DNA of 64,000 nt from Lumnitzera littorea (taxonomy: Eukaryota > Streptophyta > Magnoliopsida > Myrtales > Combretaceae), in assembly GCA_024138015.1 (NCBI GenBank), contig JAMXBB010000001.1:95988520-96052519 (forward strand), in the 5' to 3' direction. The notes under the pieces were generated by a model. It did no database searches and was not told the origin of the DNA. It saw nothing but the letters and a program-made list of their open reading frames with translations. Both the position numbers and the translations under genes were made by a program. Position 1 is the stretch's first letter, and every line of letters starts with the position of its first letter. This document shows, piece after piece, positions 47,975-60,391 of the stretch.

Positions 47975-50900
47975 TGTTACACCCCGAAGTAGTAAAATCG
48001 TAACAGCCTCGTTGTGTAAACCATTCTAAGATAGAAGTTAACCTTACAACCGTTATCCTAGACCTGATTTACACAAGGTATCCACGACTAACCCGCTTTG
48101 AAGTAAACAATTCGTAATTTAAATAAATCATTTACCTAAGAGAATAAGAATATATATATATATATACACACACTAGAATTCAGTTATTACAATTAATGTT
48201 TACAATGTTTCACTGTAATCTATTTCCTAGTCAATACATTATTCAAAAATGAAAAATTTTAAGATAAGAGCTTAAACTTTAAAAATATATGTCTGTTCTT
48301 CAAATGTTTTTCCTTATTCCCTAGGATCCAGCAATTGCTGGTTTCAGAGTAGTTGTAAGTCGCTTCTTGGCCAACACCTGCAACGATGTCTATATGGATG
48401 TGAGTAACCACAGCTTAGTAAGTTAGGATAGATGACATAAAACTATATGACAAATACAAACAAGGTTATTAACCAACTTATTAGGTGCAACGCATGTTTA
48501 AGCAAATGCCATCGCATGACATTATCCGACCCGTCGTATGATTAGAGAAATTGTGCCCGCTCTAATCCGGGTTGAGAAGTTGCCATTAATGCATCAACTC
48601 ACAACCAAACCCAGGCTTGTGCAATGGAGATACCGCTCCTCCTGCAACTACCTTTGAACTATTGACTTCACCTTTGTCGCGACCTCCTCACCTATTACTT
48701 AGTTCGACTAAGGATGAAAAAGGGACCCATTATGTCATCCAGCGCTATTCCTTTCAAAGGGTCGGTATTTGGCTAGAAAATCCAAGGTTTCCCCTAATGG
48801 GTTGCCATGCAGGTTCGATTATGATTACAAGTCGTATATTTGATTAGGTCCAGTTTAGAGTGATCAATCATTTTATACAAATTATACAATATAAGCCAAG
48901 CAGCAAATAAAAAATCATATAATCATCTTAGAACAAGCACATTCAAGTACAATTTCAAGCCTCCAAAATACAACACTATATTAATCCTAACTTACCTGGA
49001 CTTCTCGCTTGCTCGCTCGAGGTCCCACTCGCTTAGGCCATCGTTAATCATCCCTATAACACAAATGTGGTTTTAGTTTTTCATATAATTATTATAGGTT
49101 GATTTTATCCTATAATGCTTATTGTTATCTTTTGTTTAGGGTATAATATACCTAATTATTTAGGTCTTAAGTCTTTTACAATTTTTCTTAAATCGTGTTA
49201 AGTTCTGTTTAAGTTTTCATATTGATTTCTAAATTAGGTTTTTAACTCAATTTTTTGTTAGAGATTTATATGTATATCCTAAGAAATCATTTTGACCCAT
49301 GATGTGAAATTAATCGCATTATCTTTGGATATCCTAAATATCATTTTTAGTCTCTAATTAGTGTTCTAGTTTGTGCGGTATACTCGAATCCTAATTTAAT
49401 TACTAAATTCACCCCCGTTATGAGAAAATCTTATATTTTTCATATAATTACCCTAATTTAAGTTTCCTATTAGATTTATTGTATATTCTTATTATTATCA
49501 TAATATCAATTTTAACCAATATTTTCCTAATTATTAATTTCTCATAATTACATATTACATACTATCACCTAATGTAGACAAAATGTACACATTTAATATT
49601 CCCATCACTTCAAATATCATCTCTCAACATCACATAACATTCCAAATATCTAAATTCATCCCAAATCAGATTTTGAACCTAATTACCTAAATTATCAAAT
49701 TAACTCAAAATTTCTCATTTTTTTTACCTATTACATATTTACTACATAATATTCTAATAATTACATCTAACACTCCAAATGCTACAAGTATCATACTTCA
49801 TCAGATTTCAATATCCTAAAACATATAATTATACATCAAATCAGTAATTACCCATTTAATTACTTAATTAACCCTAAATTACCAATTGTATGCCTTATTT
49901 TAAAGCCTAAAAATTATCTAAAATTTTTGAAAATTCATTTTTGAAAAAGGGCTTCATGGCACTGTTCGATATCACCTAAGTAGTCTACACAAAAATTTTG
50001 GACTCAAAACTATACTCCTAAAATCATTTATTTCTAAACTGAAATATACTCGGTTTTACATGATTTCTTAAGGACCATATATCATGGGACATATTTTCAT
50101 TAAAATAATATTTTTCCTAAAAACTACATATTAAAATATTTTAGAATAAAAAAATTATAATTTTCTAAGAATATTTACTATTTTTATAATTTTTATAAAA
50201 TTACAAAAAATTGGACTAGAAATCGAACTCACTAGTTTAGGTGGCTTTGGCCACGGTTGGTGGCCATGGGCAGGTTGGCCCACCTGGGTGCTGTCACCAC
50301 CATATGCTGGTGGTGGCCGTCCACTCCCAACTGCTCATCAAGTTTAGGTTCTCCTTAGAAGCTTTAATTGCACAGATTTTTGCTAAATTTTTGTAAAACC
50401 TTAATTTACTCTCAATTTCACCTCTCTCTAATTTTCTAAGCTTATTGACATCCAAAATGAGCTTCTAAAAAACTTAGGGTATTTATAGAGATCTTGGGGA
50501 ATTATTGTGTATTAATTTGATTAGATAATTGCCTTATCTTCTTCCAATTTACCTTTTGTGTTGTTCTAATTTAATTGACTAATTTTTTTCTTATTTTCCC
50601 CAGTTGCCACAACCTAAATTTGCATCGTTCCTTATTTTTTCTGATTTTTCTTTATTTTTCCTTAATTAAGTATGAATTTTCTTTAATTATTTACTATTAT
50701 TTTAGCACATTTCGTGTATTTTAAGTAATTACGCGTATTTCTACTTATATGTAAATTCATATATAGTACAAATAAATATTCCTAAATATTATTTAGGTCG
50801 TTATATGATTTTTAGTATATATATAATTTATCTTTAATGATTTGTTAATTATTGAAATACATTTTACACAATTTTGATAAATAACGAGTTATATACTTAA

Positions 50901-51039
50901 AATTTGGAAATTTTATATTCTTTTATTTTATTGTTTATTTTCTTAAATTCGAACTTACGAGATCACTTTTACTAATATTTTTAATTTTATTTGATAATTT
51001 AGGCTTGATCGGATCCTTTAACTGATTACCCCAAATTTC
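47975..51039 (-). mobile_element. Del/Tekay-like LTR, third copy, end truncated
   Basis: Starts (plus strand) TGTTACACCCCGAAG after CCCAA in the same minisatellite and is about 3.07 kb. At the far end it stops within the ACCCCAAATTTC block, about 45 bp short of the TGTAAG end of the other copies, and joins array sequence (AGCATCCAGTCC). A deletion removed the terminus and its target duplication. TATA (minus) near 50492-50480. Confidence 0.82.
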
Positions 51040-52036
51040 AGCATCCAGTCCATCACCCAGCGTCACCTAGCAACGTCCGATCCACTGCCTAACACCTACA
51101 TGATTTGACATTAGGTAAATTTTCATTAATTTTTATTATTATTTATTTATTTCATTAATTTTTATTAATTTACTTGATTAGTTATGTTTTTCTTCTTTAT
51201 TAATTATTTTGTGTTTAAGTGCAGTTTTTTTTTTATTGTTGCTTATTCCTATTGCAATTTTTTTATTTTCCAATAAAATTTAGTTGAATTAAATTTTTCT
51301 TGAAAAATCATGCTTTTTTTAAAGAAAAAATATTTTGACATATAGTAATTTTGAAAAATGAAAAATCTTAAATTAAGTTTTTTTTTTCAAAAAGATTCGG
51401 TTAGGTAGGGTTTTTTTTTTTAATTAAAAAAATTAGATTTTTTTAGGTTTGTTTTCTTAAAATAATAAATTGATAAAAACATAAACCTAGGTTAGTTTTC
51501 AATAAAAAAAAATTACCCACCCATTAAAAATTTTATAAAAAACGAACTACGGCTAGTTTGATCCCGATTAGGGGGTATGTAAGCAACTTCGGGGCAACTA
51601 TTAAAAAATTTTAAAAAAATTTTCCCCTTTTCTTAGAAATTCGTAATAAAAAATCATTTTTAGTTACATTTTGTGAACTTAGGTATACTTTTAATATTTT
51701 TAGGAAAATTATAAAAAATACAACCCATCAAATTTTTTTTTTATTTTCATATAGTGATTTAGTCTTAATAGGTTAGCCCCCAAATCCAGTTTTTTGATTC
51801 AATTTTTTAAAAATTAATTTTTTAAGAATATTTGCAGACTAGTGGTTAAATTAGAGTTTTCCCACCCGAAAAACCTTCATTTAATTTTTTTTTTACTAGT
51901 TGGATTGGTTGGCAACTCCATTTTTTTTAAAATAAATTTTTTTCTTTTTCTTAGTTTAATGTCTAGTAATTTATATTAAATGGGCTGGGCTTAATATAGA
52001 TTAAATTAAGGAAACGAAAATTAGGCTTAATAGAAT

Positions 52037-52054
52037 TGGCGACTCCACTGGGGA
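52037..52054 (+). other. Primer-binding site of the Tat-like element
   Basis: TGGCGACTCCACTGGGGA lies 6 bp after the 5' LTR. This sequence type is the usual primer site of Tat/Ogre-lineage plant elements (from memory) and supports the lineage call. Confidence 0.7.
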
Positions 52055-53559
52055 AGCCTAATGGGCTATTCGTGAAAATTAAGAATTGTTGATGTGCTTT
52101 TATATTATTTTTTTATTATAGTTGTATTAATTGTCTTTTATTGATGCAAGCCTTAATAAGAAAAAGCTTGGCTCAATAGGCCTTCTAAGGGAATTAGGGG
52201 GGTTTTATTTTTCAAGTAACCATCTATATGTTTAGACATAGTCGGACTTGAGCCACCTTAGGAACTTAGGATGGGCCGCCATTGTGTAATCCTTAAGTCG
52301 CTGGGGTCTTTACCCTTGCCTGGCAGTGATAGATGAGCCCATTCAATCTTTAATGTAGCCTATTGGCTTTCTCTTTAGAAAGCCTTGGAACTATAAAGCC
52401 TGAGACCCGTAGACCTTACCCTCTTACATTATCCTTTCGAAAAATGGGTAGTTATTTTTAAATTATAGGAAAAACCCTATTTAATTTGCAATCAATTCAT
52501 CATCCATTTTCAATTAAAAAAATCAATAACCCTTATATATAAGAATACATAAGCTTCATTTTTATTAAATCTTATTTTGAATATACTTATATATAAGGGT
52601 GCTCTTTGATCGTAGATTTATCATAATTCCTATAGTTTGTCAATAACCAACCCCATTGCATTGTCTGTGTATGTAACATATTGCATCACATTTATTTTGC
52701 ATAGTTGTTTGTATATACTATCTTTTGTAATATATGTGCATCTTGTAGGTTTTGTTTTATTTCATCAGTAATAAGTTGTGTAACATAATATTTAACATAA
52801 AATGCTCAAAATAATTAGTATTCTCCCTATGCTAATGTTAAAAAAAAAAAAAAAAACTTCTATATCAACTTATAAGTTATGGAATTGTCATTTTTTTTAA
52901 AAAACTTTCCAACATTTTTTTTAAAAAAAGAAATTTCAAAATATATTTTATTATCAAAAACTAGTTTCATGATAATTATTTACTCAGATTGATTTTTATT
53001 GCAATGCTCAACATGTACCATACTGTTAGGAACTAACAAAATAAAAAGAAAATAAAAAAAGATTTAATCATTAGATTTCCATTGTGAATTATTTTCCATC
53101 TAAAGGTTATTAATTTTGTAAATGTTTAAGTTCTCATTTTTTGTATTTAGCCTTTAGGTTGTTAAGGTACTAATAGAGTTTTCTCCATGAGTCGTTAACC
53201 TTGTATCATTTATTCAATAAGTTTCTTATTGTAAAATAATTTTCGCTTCTCCATATCATTCTTGTAATATTATTGTCATCCTATGTTTTTGGTCATCAGT
53301 CCCAATGTTTTTTTTGTTTAGATTTGTTGATGTCAGTATTAGGCTTCTAAAACATAAAATAAGCATTGATTTTCTAATAAAAGTTCCAAAAAAAGAATAG
53401 TTTTCAAAACTAAAAACTAGATGCAATGTTGCTAACAAGAAGGGATTCTTGCAGGCTTTGAAAGATCACTTCCTGAAGCCCATAATCACTTATTTTCAAA
53501 AACAAGATATTTGAAACTCTTAAACATAGAATAACCACAACCAAAGGAGTTATGGGAAA
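52055..53559 (+). other. Leader of the Tat-like element
   Basis: Long untranslated stretch between primer site and gag, with AT-rich and poly(A) segments (A run near 52840-52857). Elements of this lineage often have leaders of over 1 kb. No coding region is supported; the frame at 53256-53438 (minus) looks incidental. Confidence 0.5.
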
Positions 53560-55440
53560 GCACGCAAAGCAAGTTGAGACCATGGCCTATACCCAAGCCT
53601 AGGGGCCTATTGACATACCATCTAAGATAGATAAGTCTGAAGGGTTGCTAATTCATGAGCTCAACAATAGCAGTAAAGGCCTGAGGAAGGAATTGGTGCA
53701 AAAATTGATGAAGATGGAAGAAGAAATCTTCTGAAAAATTGAAGAGAAAATGGGAGTTCTCAAGGATCATGATATACAGAGTGATCTAAGCTTGAGCAGT
53801 GTTTGCGCTTTTGAAGACCGTGGGTTACCAAGAAGTTTAAGGTACTAAATTTTGAAAAGTACGGTGGAACAAGTTGTCCTAAACTTCACCTTAAGCTTTA
53901 TGTTCGCAAGATGGCCCAATTCTCTAAACATGAGCAGTTGATGATTAAAACTTTTCAAGATAGTCTAACTAGGTCGACGTTGATTTGGTATGCCCAACAA
54001 GACTTAGTTAAGCTTGATGCTTAAGATAAGCTAGCTCGAGCCTTTTATCAATAATATAAGTTCAATGAAGAAGTAGCTCCATCCCTGATGAATTTAAATA
54101 ACATGAAAATGAAGCCAATTGAATCCTTTAAGGAGTATGTTCAGAGATGGTGATCTACAGTAGCTCAAGTTGCAGTACAATTGCCAGAAAATGAATTGAT
54201 CAACAAATTCATGCGCACATTAGGTGAACTTTATTATAATCACCTCTTAGGACATATTGCTTCTATGTTTACAAATGTAGTCATAGTTGGTAATCGCATT
54301 GAAGATGCTTTTAGAATGGGGAGATTAATAGGGAAGGGATAAGCCCTATTGGATTCAAAGACCGCTATGAACACTATGATGTCCTATCTAATGATATGCA
54401 AGCTTAATGCCTTAAGCATTAGTCTAGAGCTTAAGGAAAATAAGTTGAGCCAGAAATCACCTAGAAGGAGGTTCACTCATATCTCAATTCTTATTTCTCA
54501 GGTCTATCGCCTTTTAAAAGAAGAGGGTTTACTACATCCTAAGACTTCAACACTAAGGTATAAACCTCGGAAATATGATCCCAATGTACAATGCGAGTAC
54601 TACATGGGTCACAGGGGCATGCTATTGACCATTGCTGAGAGTTGAAGAATAAAGTCCAAGATTTGATTGATGAAAAATTGGTCTAGTTGAACTTCATAGG
54701 GGATCTAAGGCCCAAATTTTACACAAAGCCCATTATTAGCATGATCCAAGGATTGGAAAAGTTGCTAGAAACATATTTGAATGGTCAAGTCCAAGGGGTA
54801 TGTTACTGCCATGGTTTGGAAAAAAGGGTTGCAACCCTCAAAGAAAAGTTGGTGATATTAAAAGAAAGGCTCATTAGCACGGAAATGGTGATAGGTTATG
54901 TGCTCAAGCAGCTTGAAAACCTACATCTTAATACGAATAGGAAGTTATAGCCCAAGCATGAAGATGATTCAGTGAAAGAGAAATCAAGAGTGAATGTACT
55001 GATTGGGAAAGCCTACAATCAAGATAAGCCCATCCATAATAGGAGGAGACGATTTACGCAATTCAAGATTCCAATAGCCTAAGTGTTTAAGTAGACTATT
55101 AATATGCGAATACCCAATAAAGGAATACAAGCCAATGGATCGTGACCCCAACAAATGGTGTGAATACCATGTGGGCTAAGTAGGGCATACCATTGAAGAT
55201 TGTTAGAGATTAAAGCATAAGATGCAAGATTTGATTGATACTAAGATTATCCAACCAAGTTTTCTAAAGATTGATGGGTCGATTAGCAATGGTATTTCTT
55301 CCCTAAGTTATGAAGAGGCATTGAATAGACAACCTTTGATATTGAGCATTGAAGATCTACTACTATCATCTGACAAGGTTGCTTACCATTTAAAGCAGCT
55401 AAGGATATCTCCAAGAGATCAATTCAATTAAAATGGGCTA
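53560..55440 (+). pseudogene. Tat-like Gag, broken, with duplicated zinc-binding segment
   Basis: After a charged N-terminal part, the Gag core is clear: KFKVLNFEKYGGTSCPKLHL (near 53.85 kb), MIKTFQDSLTRSTLIWY, PIESFKEYVQRW followed by a stop, ELINKFMRTL and VVIVGNRIEDAFRMGRL (near 54.28-54.33 kb). Gag would form the particle that packages the RNA. Downstream, a segment of the form DPN..CEYH.G..GH...C..LKHK.QDLID occurs twice: near 54.57-54.67 kb (diverged) and 55.15-55.25 kb. Stops break the frame at many points. Confidence 0.82.
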
Positions 55441-57129
55441 CGTTTGAAGAAGTGATAGAAATAGGGACAAGAAGTAGAAAAAAATTTTAGTTCCTGCATT
55501 TTTTTTTAGAATAATCTTTCATTTTGGAGTTTGTAATAGATATGAGATATTGAATAAAGTAGTTTTCATGTGCATTCTGATCTTTGTATGCTATGAAGCT
55601 AGCTCAATTCAAATAGGGAACAATAACACATTACTTGAAAGGTTTAGGATGAGTAGAGGCAACCTATGTTCCAAACACTAACCTTAGATACACACGAGAG
55701 AAAAGTGCCGTCAAGGTGAGTAATTGGGCTCATTCCTTAAAGGAGGCTCATCTTGAACTTGGTACACGTGTCAAAATGACATTAAGCATTCATTTCATTA
55801 TCCTTAAACACAATTATCCTTTGTAAACCCGTTTAAACCTTTAAGGATTTTTCTTAAAATTAGCCCTGCCAGGAACTACCCTAAGTTGGGGCAATCAAGA
55901 GGTTAGGATCATTAATTTGGAAAGAAGGAGAAACTAACTTATGCTTGCTTTAGTTGTGCCAATTTATGAGTAAATATTGTCATAGATAATTTAGTTTCTT
56001 TAGAATGAAGAAGAATTTTAGACCATATATACCTAATTCGGGCTCGTACACTTGTTCAAACACAGTAAGTCCATAGATTCTTTCCCAAGCACTTCAAAGC
56101 CACATACATTTCTCCCAAGCTTATACACCTTGAACTTACCTTTTGGTGCTTTAAATCCTATTAAGTGAAAACTCAACAATGGATGGTGACCACCTTGACA
56201 AAAAAAAAAAACAAAAGGAAAGAGAAGGAAGAAGAGAAAAAAGAGAAAACAAGAAAAAACAAGGAGAAAAAGTAAAAGAAAAAGTGAAAAAAAAAAAAGA
56301 TTGAAGAAATTAGTAAGGTGATCACCTTAAAAAAAAAAAAAAAACAAAGCCAAATAAAGCTTGAAGTCCAAACTAGTGATGGTATCTAAAATCTAAATAC
56401 TTTCAATTCTTAAGCCTAAAAGCAAAGTCCTCATTTTATGATCCAACCTACTATATCACCCTTGATAAAACTCTTCTGACTAAAGAAATAGGCTTATTTT
56501 AAGCGAAATTTGCTCATGAAACTAGGGCAAGTCTATATTTAGTTTCTCTTAGGTTCTTAGCTAATAAACCTGGAATTGATTGCATATGATTTTTTCAAAA
56601 TTAGCTAAGTACATTAATATCCATTTGCTTAAATCATTAACCAAAAGCCTTACGTTGCAAAACCAGAAAAGACCTATTGATTAACCAGAATGTACCACTT
56701 ACAAGATAGGCTACAATTTTTAGAATTGATGCTGAGAGTAAAAACAAACTTATGAGAGTGCAAAGAAGTCCAGTTTAACTAAACATTTCAAGTAATGATA
56801 TCTATCCCTTTAGTGGAAAACTATAGAGTTTAGTGCTATTACAAGTTAGAAATCAATGCTTCTAAAAAGTTCAGAGATCATGAATTATGCTTTAGGAAAC
56901 GAGGTTGAAAGAATGAGTGATTAACAAGCAAAGGGTAAGTCAACCCCTTATTGGTGATCTTTAAGAGTTTTTGAGACTTTCTTACTTGTTAGCAGCATAA
57001 TTTTCTATCAAAGAGTGTTTTTTTTTTTTTGAAAAAAGAGAAAAAGAAAAAAGTTTCAAGGAATCATCAAAATCCCTCAAACTTAAGTCATAGATCAATT
57101 TGTCAAAACTCATGAAAGCTTTCTTACTT
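55441..57129 (+). other. Non-coding internal region of the Tat-like element
   Basis: No Pol motif can be found where protease and RT would be expected. A purine-rich tract (A and G, about 56200-56345) stands out. The region appears to be filler between gag and the 3' tandem repeats. Confidence 0.5.
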
Positions 57130-57130
57130 C

Positions 57131-57421
57131 TTGGATCGCTTGCTCAATGGAGTACCATCCAATCCTTTTTAAGATCGCTTGCTCATAGGAGCACTATCTT
57201 ATCCAGTCTTTTGCTAAGATCGTTTGCTTAAAGGAGCGCTGTCTTACCTATTTCTTAGTTGGATCGCTTGCTCAAAGGAGCACTGTCGTAGTCCTTTTTA
57301 TGATCGCTTGCTCATAGGAGCACTGTCCTATCTGTTCCTTTGTAAAATCATTTAGATCACTTGCTCAAAAGAGTGTTGTTTAGTCTTTTAAAAGGTCGCC
57401 TGCTCATGAGAGCATTGTCTC
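57131..57421 (+). repeat. Tandem-repeat block 1 (GATCGCTTGCTC units)
   Basis: About seven degenerate units of 35-55 bp built on GATCGCTTGCTCA(A/T)AGGAGCACTGTC. First of three unrelated arrays between gag and the 3' LTR. Confidence 0.8.
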
Positions 57422-57439
57422 ATGTCATTGATATTGTCT

Positions 57440-57780
57440 TTAAAAGATCTATCCTTTCGAGCAAATCAAATGTCAAGGAGATCTATCCTCTCTAGATTAA
57501 CCAAAATCAATCTCGAAGAGATCTGTTCTCTTCGGATTAGCCAAAACCAATCTCAAAGCAATCTATTCTCTTTGGGTCATCTACCAACTAAAACAAAGCA
57601 AGAATCCCGAAGAGATCTATCCTCTTCAGTTCACTAAAGTGAAATCAGTTTTCGAAGAGATCTATCCTCTTCAATCATAAACCAAAAAGAACTCTTGAAG
57701 AAATCTATCCTCTTCTAATTATCCACTAAACTAAAATAAGTTTTTAGAAATCTTGGAGAGATTTATATTCTTTGGATTAT
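57440..57780 (+). repeat. Tandem-repeat block 2 (GAAGAGATCTATCCTCTTC units)
   Basis: About seven units of 40-65 bp, each with a near-palindromic core GAAGAGATCTATCCTCTTC. The frame at 57422-57637 runs through it and is not a gene. Confidence 0.8.
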
Positions 57781-57809
57781 CTGCCAAACTAAAATAAGTT
57801 AATTTTACT

Positions 57810-58250
57810 TCCAATGGTTCTTGCCCTATCCTTCTAAGATAGGCCCTCTTGAAATTTTTGCTCTATCCTTCCAAGATACACATCATTAAGCCCTATCCTT
57901 CTAAGATAGGCCCTCTTGAAATTTTTGCTTTACCCTTCCAAGATAGACACCATTAAGCCCTATCCTTCCATGATAGGCTCCCTTGAAATTTTTGTTCTAT
58001 CCTTTCAAAATAGATACCATTAAGCCCTATCCTTCCAAGATAAGTCCCTTTGAAATTTTTGCTTTATCCTTCCAAGATAGATACCATTAAGTCTTATCCT
58101 TTCACGATAGGCCCCCTTGAAATTTTGGCTCTATCCTTCCAAGATAAATACCATTAAGCCCTATCATTTCAAGATAAGCTCTTTAACCTTTTGCTCTATT
58201 CTTTCAAGACAGGCATTCATTTGCCCTGTCCTTTCGAGATAGGCAATTTA
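57810..58250 (+). repeat. Tandem-repeat block 3 (CTATCCTTCCAAGATAG units)
   Basis: About eleven half-units alternating CCCTATCCTTCCAAGATAGG with CTCTATCCTTCCAAGATAG, giving a higher-order period of about 80 bp. Each core is a short dyad (CTATC...GATAG) joined by CCCTTGAAATTTTTG or ACCATTAAG. Confidence 0.85.
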
Positions 58251-58384
58251 TTTTTTACATCGACCTTTTAAGTTGATATCTTTCATCAAAAGAAAACACA
58301 GCTTAGTTGATAAGTTCAAAATAGAGTTTGGCAAAAATGGGTATCTCTTTTGTCTTTGTAGCAAAGTTCTAATCAAACTTCACT

Positions 58385-58399
58385 ACAAAGAGGAGCAGT
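58385..58399 (+). other. Polypurine tract of the Tat-like element
   Basis: ACAAAGAGGAGCAGT sits directly before the TGTAGATACC LTR start. It is short and interrupted but correctly placed. Confidence 0.5.
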
Positions 58400-58909
58400 T
58401 GTAGATACCTCATTTTTGCCAATTTTCTTATTTCAAATAATTGAGCCAGGTTAATAAAAATTAAAAAATTAAAATAATAAAAAAAAATCGAGTCAAGTCA
58501 TAGTAAGTTGAGTTATAAGTTAAGTCGTGTTGAATCGAATTAAGTTGGATTATCGAATTAGGTGACAATATAGGTTTAATTAATTTTAGGCCAGATTCAT
58601 CTAGTTTAAGGACTTAAATCAGATTAGGGAATTATTAGGCTAAATTGTAGTAGATCGAATCAGGCCTTGAAAGAATAAAAAAGGCCCAAAATAAATTAGG
58701 GTTTCTAGAAGCTAGGGTAAATCTTGGAAGAATCGCAATCGTGTCTTCAATACGAAAGATTAGATTTTGAGCTTGTACATATCACATCGACAGGGGATTT
58801 AGAAAATGGTTTTTTTAATCACACTCTTACCTAAAACACCATACAAACACCATCGCACCACCACACAGTACTACCTTAGCACCACCGCACAACAACTACA
58901 GTTACTGCC

Positions 58910-59430
58910 AGTTCATTGCCATTTCGTCGCCAAGCGTCACCCAGTAGCGCCCAGTACATCACCCAACCCACTCCCCAACGTTGCTTAGTCCACCGCCCAA
59001 CGTTGCCCAATTCATCGCCAGTCTACCGCCCAGCATTGCCTAGTTCATCACCAATCTACCGCCTAGCGTTGCCCAGCAGTACGCAGTCCATTGCCCAATG
59101 TTGTCTAGCAGTGCCTAGTCTACTGTCTAGCATCGCCCAATTCACCGTTAGTCCACTGCTTGGCGTCGCTTAGCAGCGCCTAGTCCATTGCCTAAGATCA
59201 CCCAGCAGTGCTCAATCCACTACCCAATCCATCGCCCAGCAGCCCAATCTATCACCCAGTATCGCCTAGCAGTACCCAGTCCATCACCCAGCGTCGCTTA
59301 ACAGTGCTTAGTCTATCGTCCAATAACACCTAGTCCACCGCCAAGCGTGCCCAGTCCATCGCCTAATATCGCTAAGTAGTGTCCAGTCCACAGCCCAACG
59401 TTGCCTAACAGCGTCCAGTCCACCACCCAA
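58910..59430 (+). repeat. LTR minisatellite, uninterrupted copy
   Basis: The same CCCAG-based array as in the 5' LTR, about 520 bp, with no insertions. The frames at 58806-59173 are by-products of the array. Confidence 0.85.
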
Positions 59431-60262
59431 CACTAACACAATCCGACGCTAGGCAAATTTTCATTAATTTTTATTATTATTTATTTCATTAATTTTTATT
59501 TATTTACTTTATTATTTATGTTTTTTTTTCTTTATTAACTATTTTTGTGTTGAAGTGTAGGTTTTTTTTATTATTGTTTATTCCTATTACAATTTTTTTA
59601 TTTTCTAATAAAATTTAGTTTAATTAAGTTTTTTTAAATCATATTTTTTTAAATAAAAAATATTTTGACATATAGTAGTTTTGAAAAATGAAAAATCTTA
59701 AATTGATTTTTTTTTTTCAAAAAGATTCGGTTAGTTAAGGTTTTTTTATTTAATTCCCAAAAATTAGATTTTTTTTAGGTTTGTTTTCTTAAAATAATAA
59801 ATTGATAAAAACGTAAACCTAACTCGGTTTTCAATATAAAAATGACCCACTCACTAAAAATCTTATAAAAAAAGAACTACAGCCAGTTTGATCTTAATTA
59901 ATAGGTACGTAGGCAACTTCAAGGCAACCGTTAAAATATAAAAAAAATTTTTCCCTTTTCTTAGAAATTCATAATAAAAAATCATTTTTAGTTACATTTT
60001 GTGAACTTAGGTATATTTTTAATATTTTTAGAAAATTATAAAAAATATAGCCCATCAATTTTTTTTCTTTTCACATGATGATTTAATGTTAATAGATTAG
60101 CTTCCGAACCTAGTTTTCTGGTTCAATTTTCTAAAAATTAATTTTTTAAGAATATTGGTAGATTAGTGGTCAAATTAAGGTTTTCCCACCTGAAAAACCC
60201 TAATTTTATTTTTTTTTTTTACCAGTTGAACTGATTAGTAACTCCATTTTTTTTAAATAAAT

Positions 60263-60308
60263 TCTTTTTCTTTTTCTTTTTCTTTTTCTTTTTCTTTTTC
60301 TTTTTCTT
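60263..60308 (+). repeat. (TTTTTC)n hexamer run
   Basis: About seven copies of TTTTTC; the corresponding place in the 5' LTR (near 51940-51952) has only about two. Confidence 0.85.
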
Positions 60309-60391
60309 AGTTTAATGTCAAGTAATTTATATTAAACAAGCTGGGCTTAATATAGGTTAAATTATGAAAATCAAAATAGAGCTTGACACCA

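Larger units (their letters stand above)
41129..52030 (+). repeat. 5' LTR of the Tat-like element, in three pieces
   Basis: Pieces 41129-42103, 47818-47974 and 51040-52030 total about 2.12 kb, close to the 1.99-kb 3' LTR. Starts TGTATAAACACTTCATTTTTGC. Shared landmarks with 58400-60386: AGCCAGGTT, TCGTGTTGAATCGAATTAAGTT, AATCACACTCTTACC, the minisatellite, TAAATTTTCATTAATTTTTA or its close match, and GCTGGGCTTAATATAG near the end. Nested LTRs occupy the gaps. Confidence 0.85.
41129..60386 (+). mobile_element. Gag-only Tat/Ogre-like LTR retrotransposon, nested
   Basis: LTRs at 41129-52030 (interrupted) and 58400-60386 share the same plan. The insertion has 5-bp duplications CACCA (41124-41128 and 60387-60391) and splits the minus-strand gypsy element. 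Inside are a primer site (52037), a leader, a gag pseudogene, non-coding sequence, three tandem-repeat blocks and a purine tract. No protease, RT or integrase is present, so it would have needed proteins from a related element. This fits the TR-GAG class of non-autonomous elements. Confidence 0.82.
58400..60386 (+). repeat. 3' LTR of the Tat-like element
   Basis: 1987 bp, starting TGTAGATACCTCATTTTTGCC. Carries the minisatellite (58910-59430) uninterrupted and a TTTTTC hexamer run (60263-60308). The exact end is ambiguous: either GCTTGA at 60386 followed by the CACCA duplication, or GCTTGACA at 60388. Confidence 0.83.

Noticed and set aside
57131..58250. Tandem blocks first considered as a CRISPR-like array
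   Set aside because: The genome is a plant's, the units are degenerate and lack unique spacers, and the position before an LTR matches known Tat/Ogre 3' repeats.
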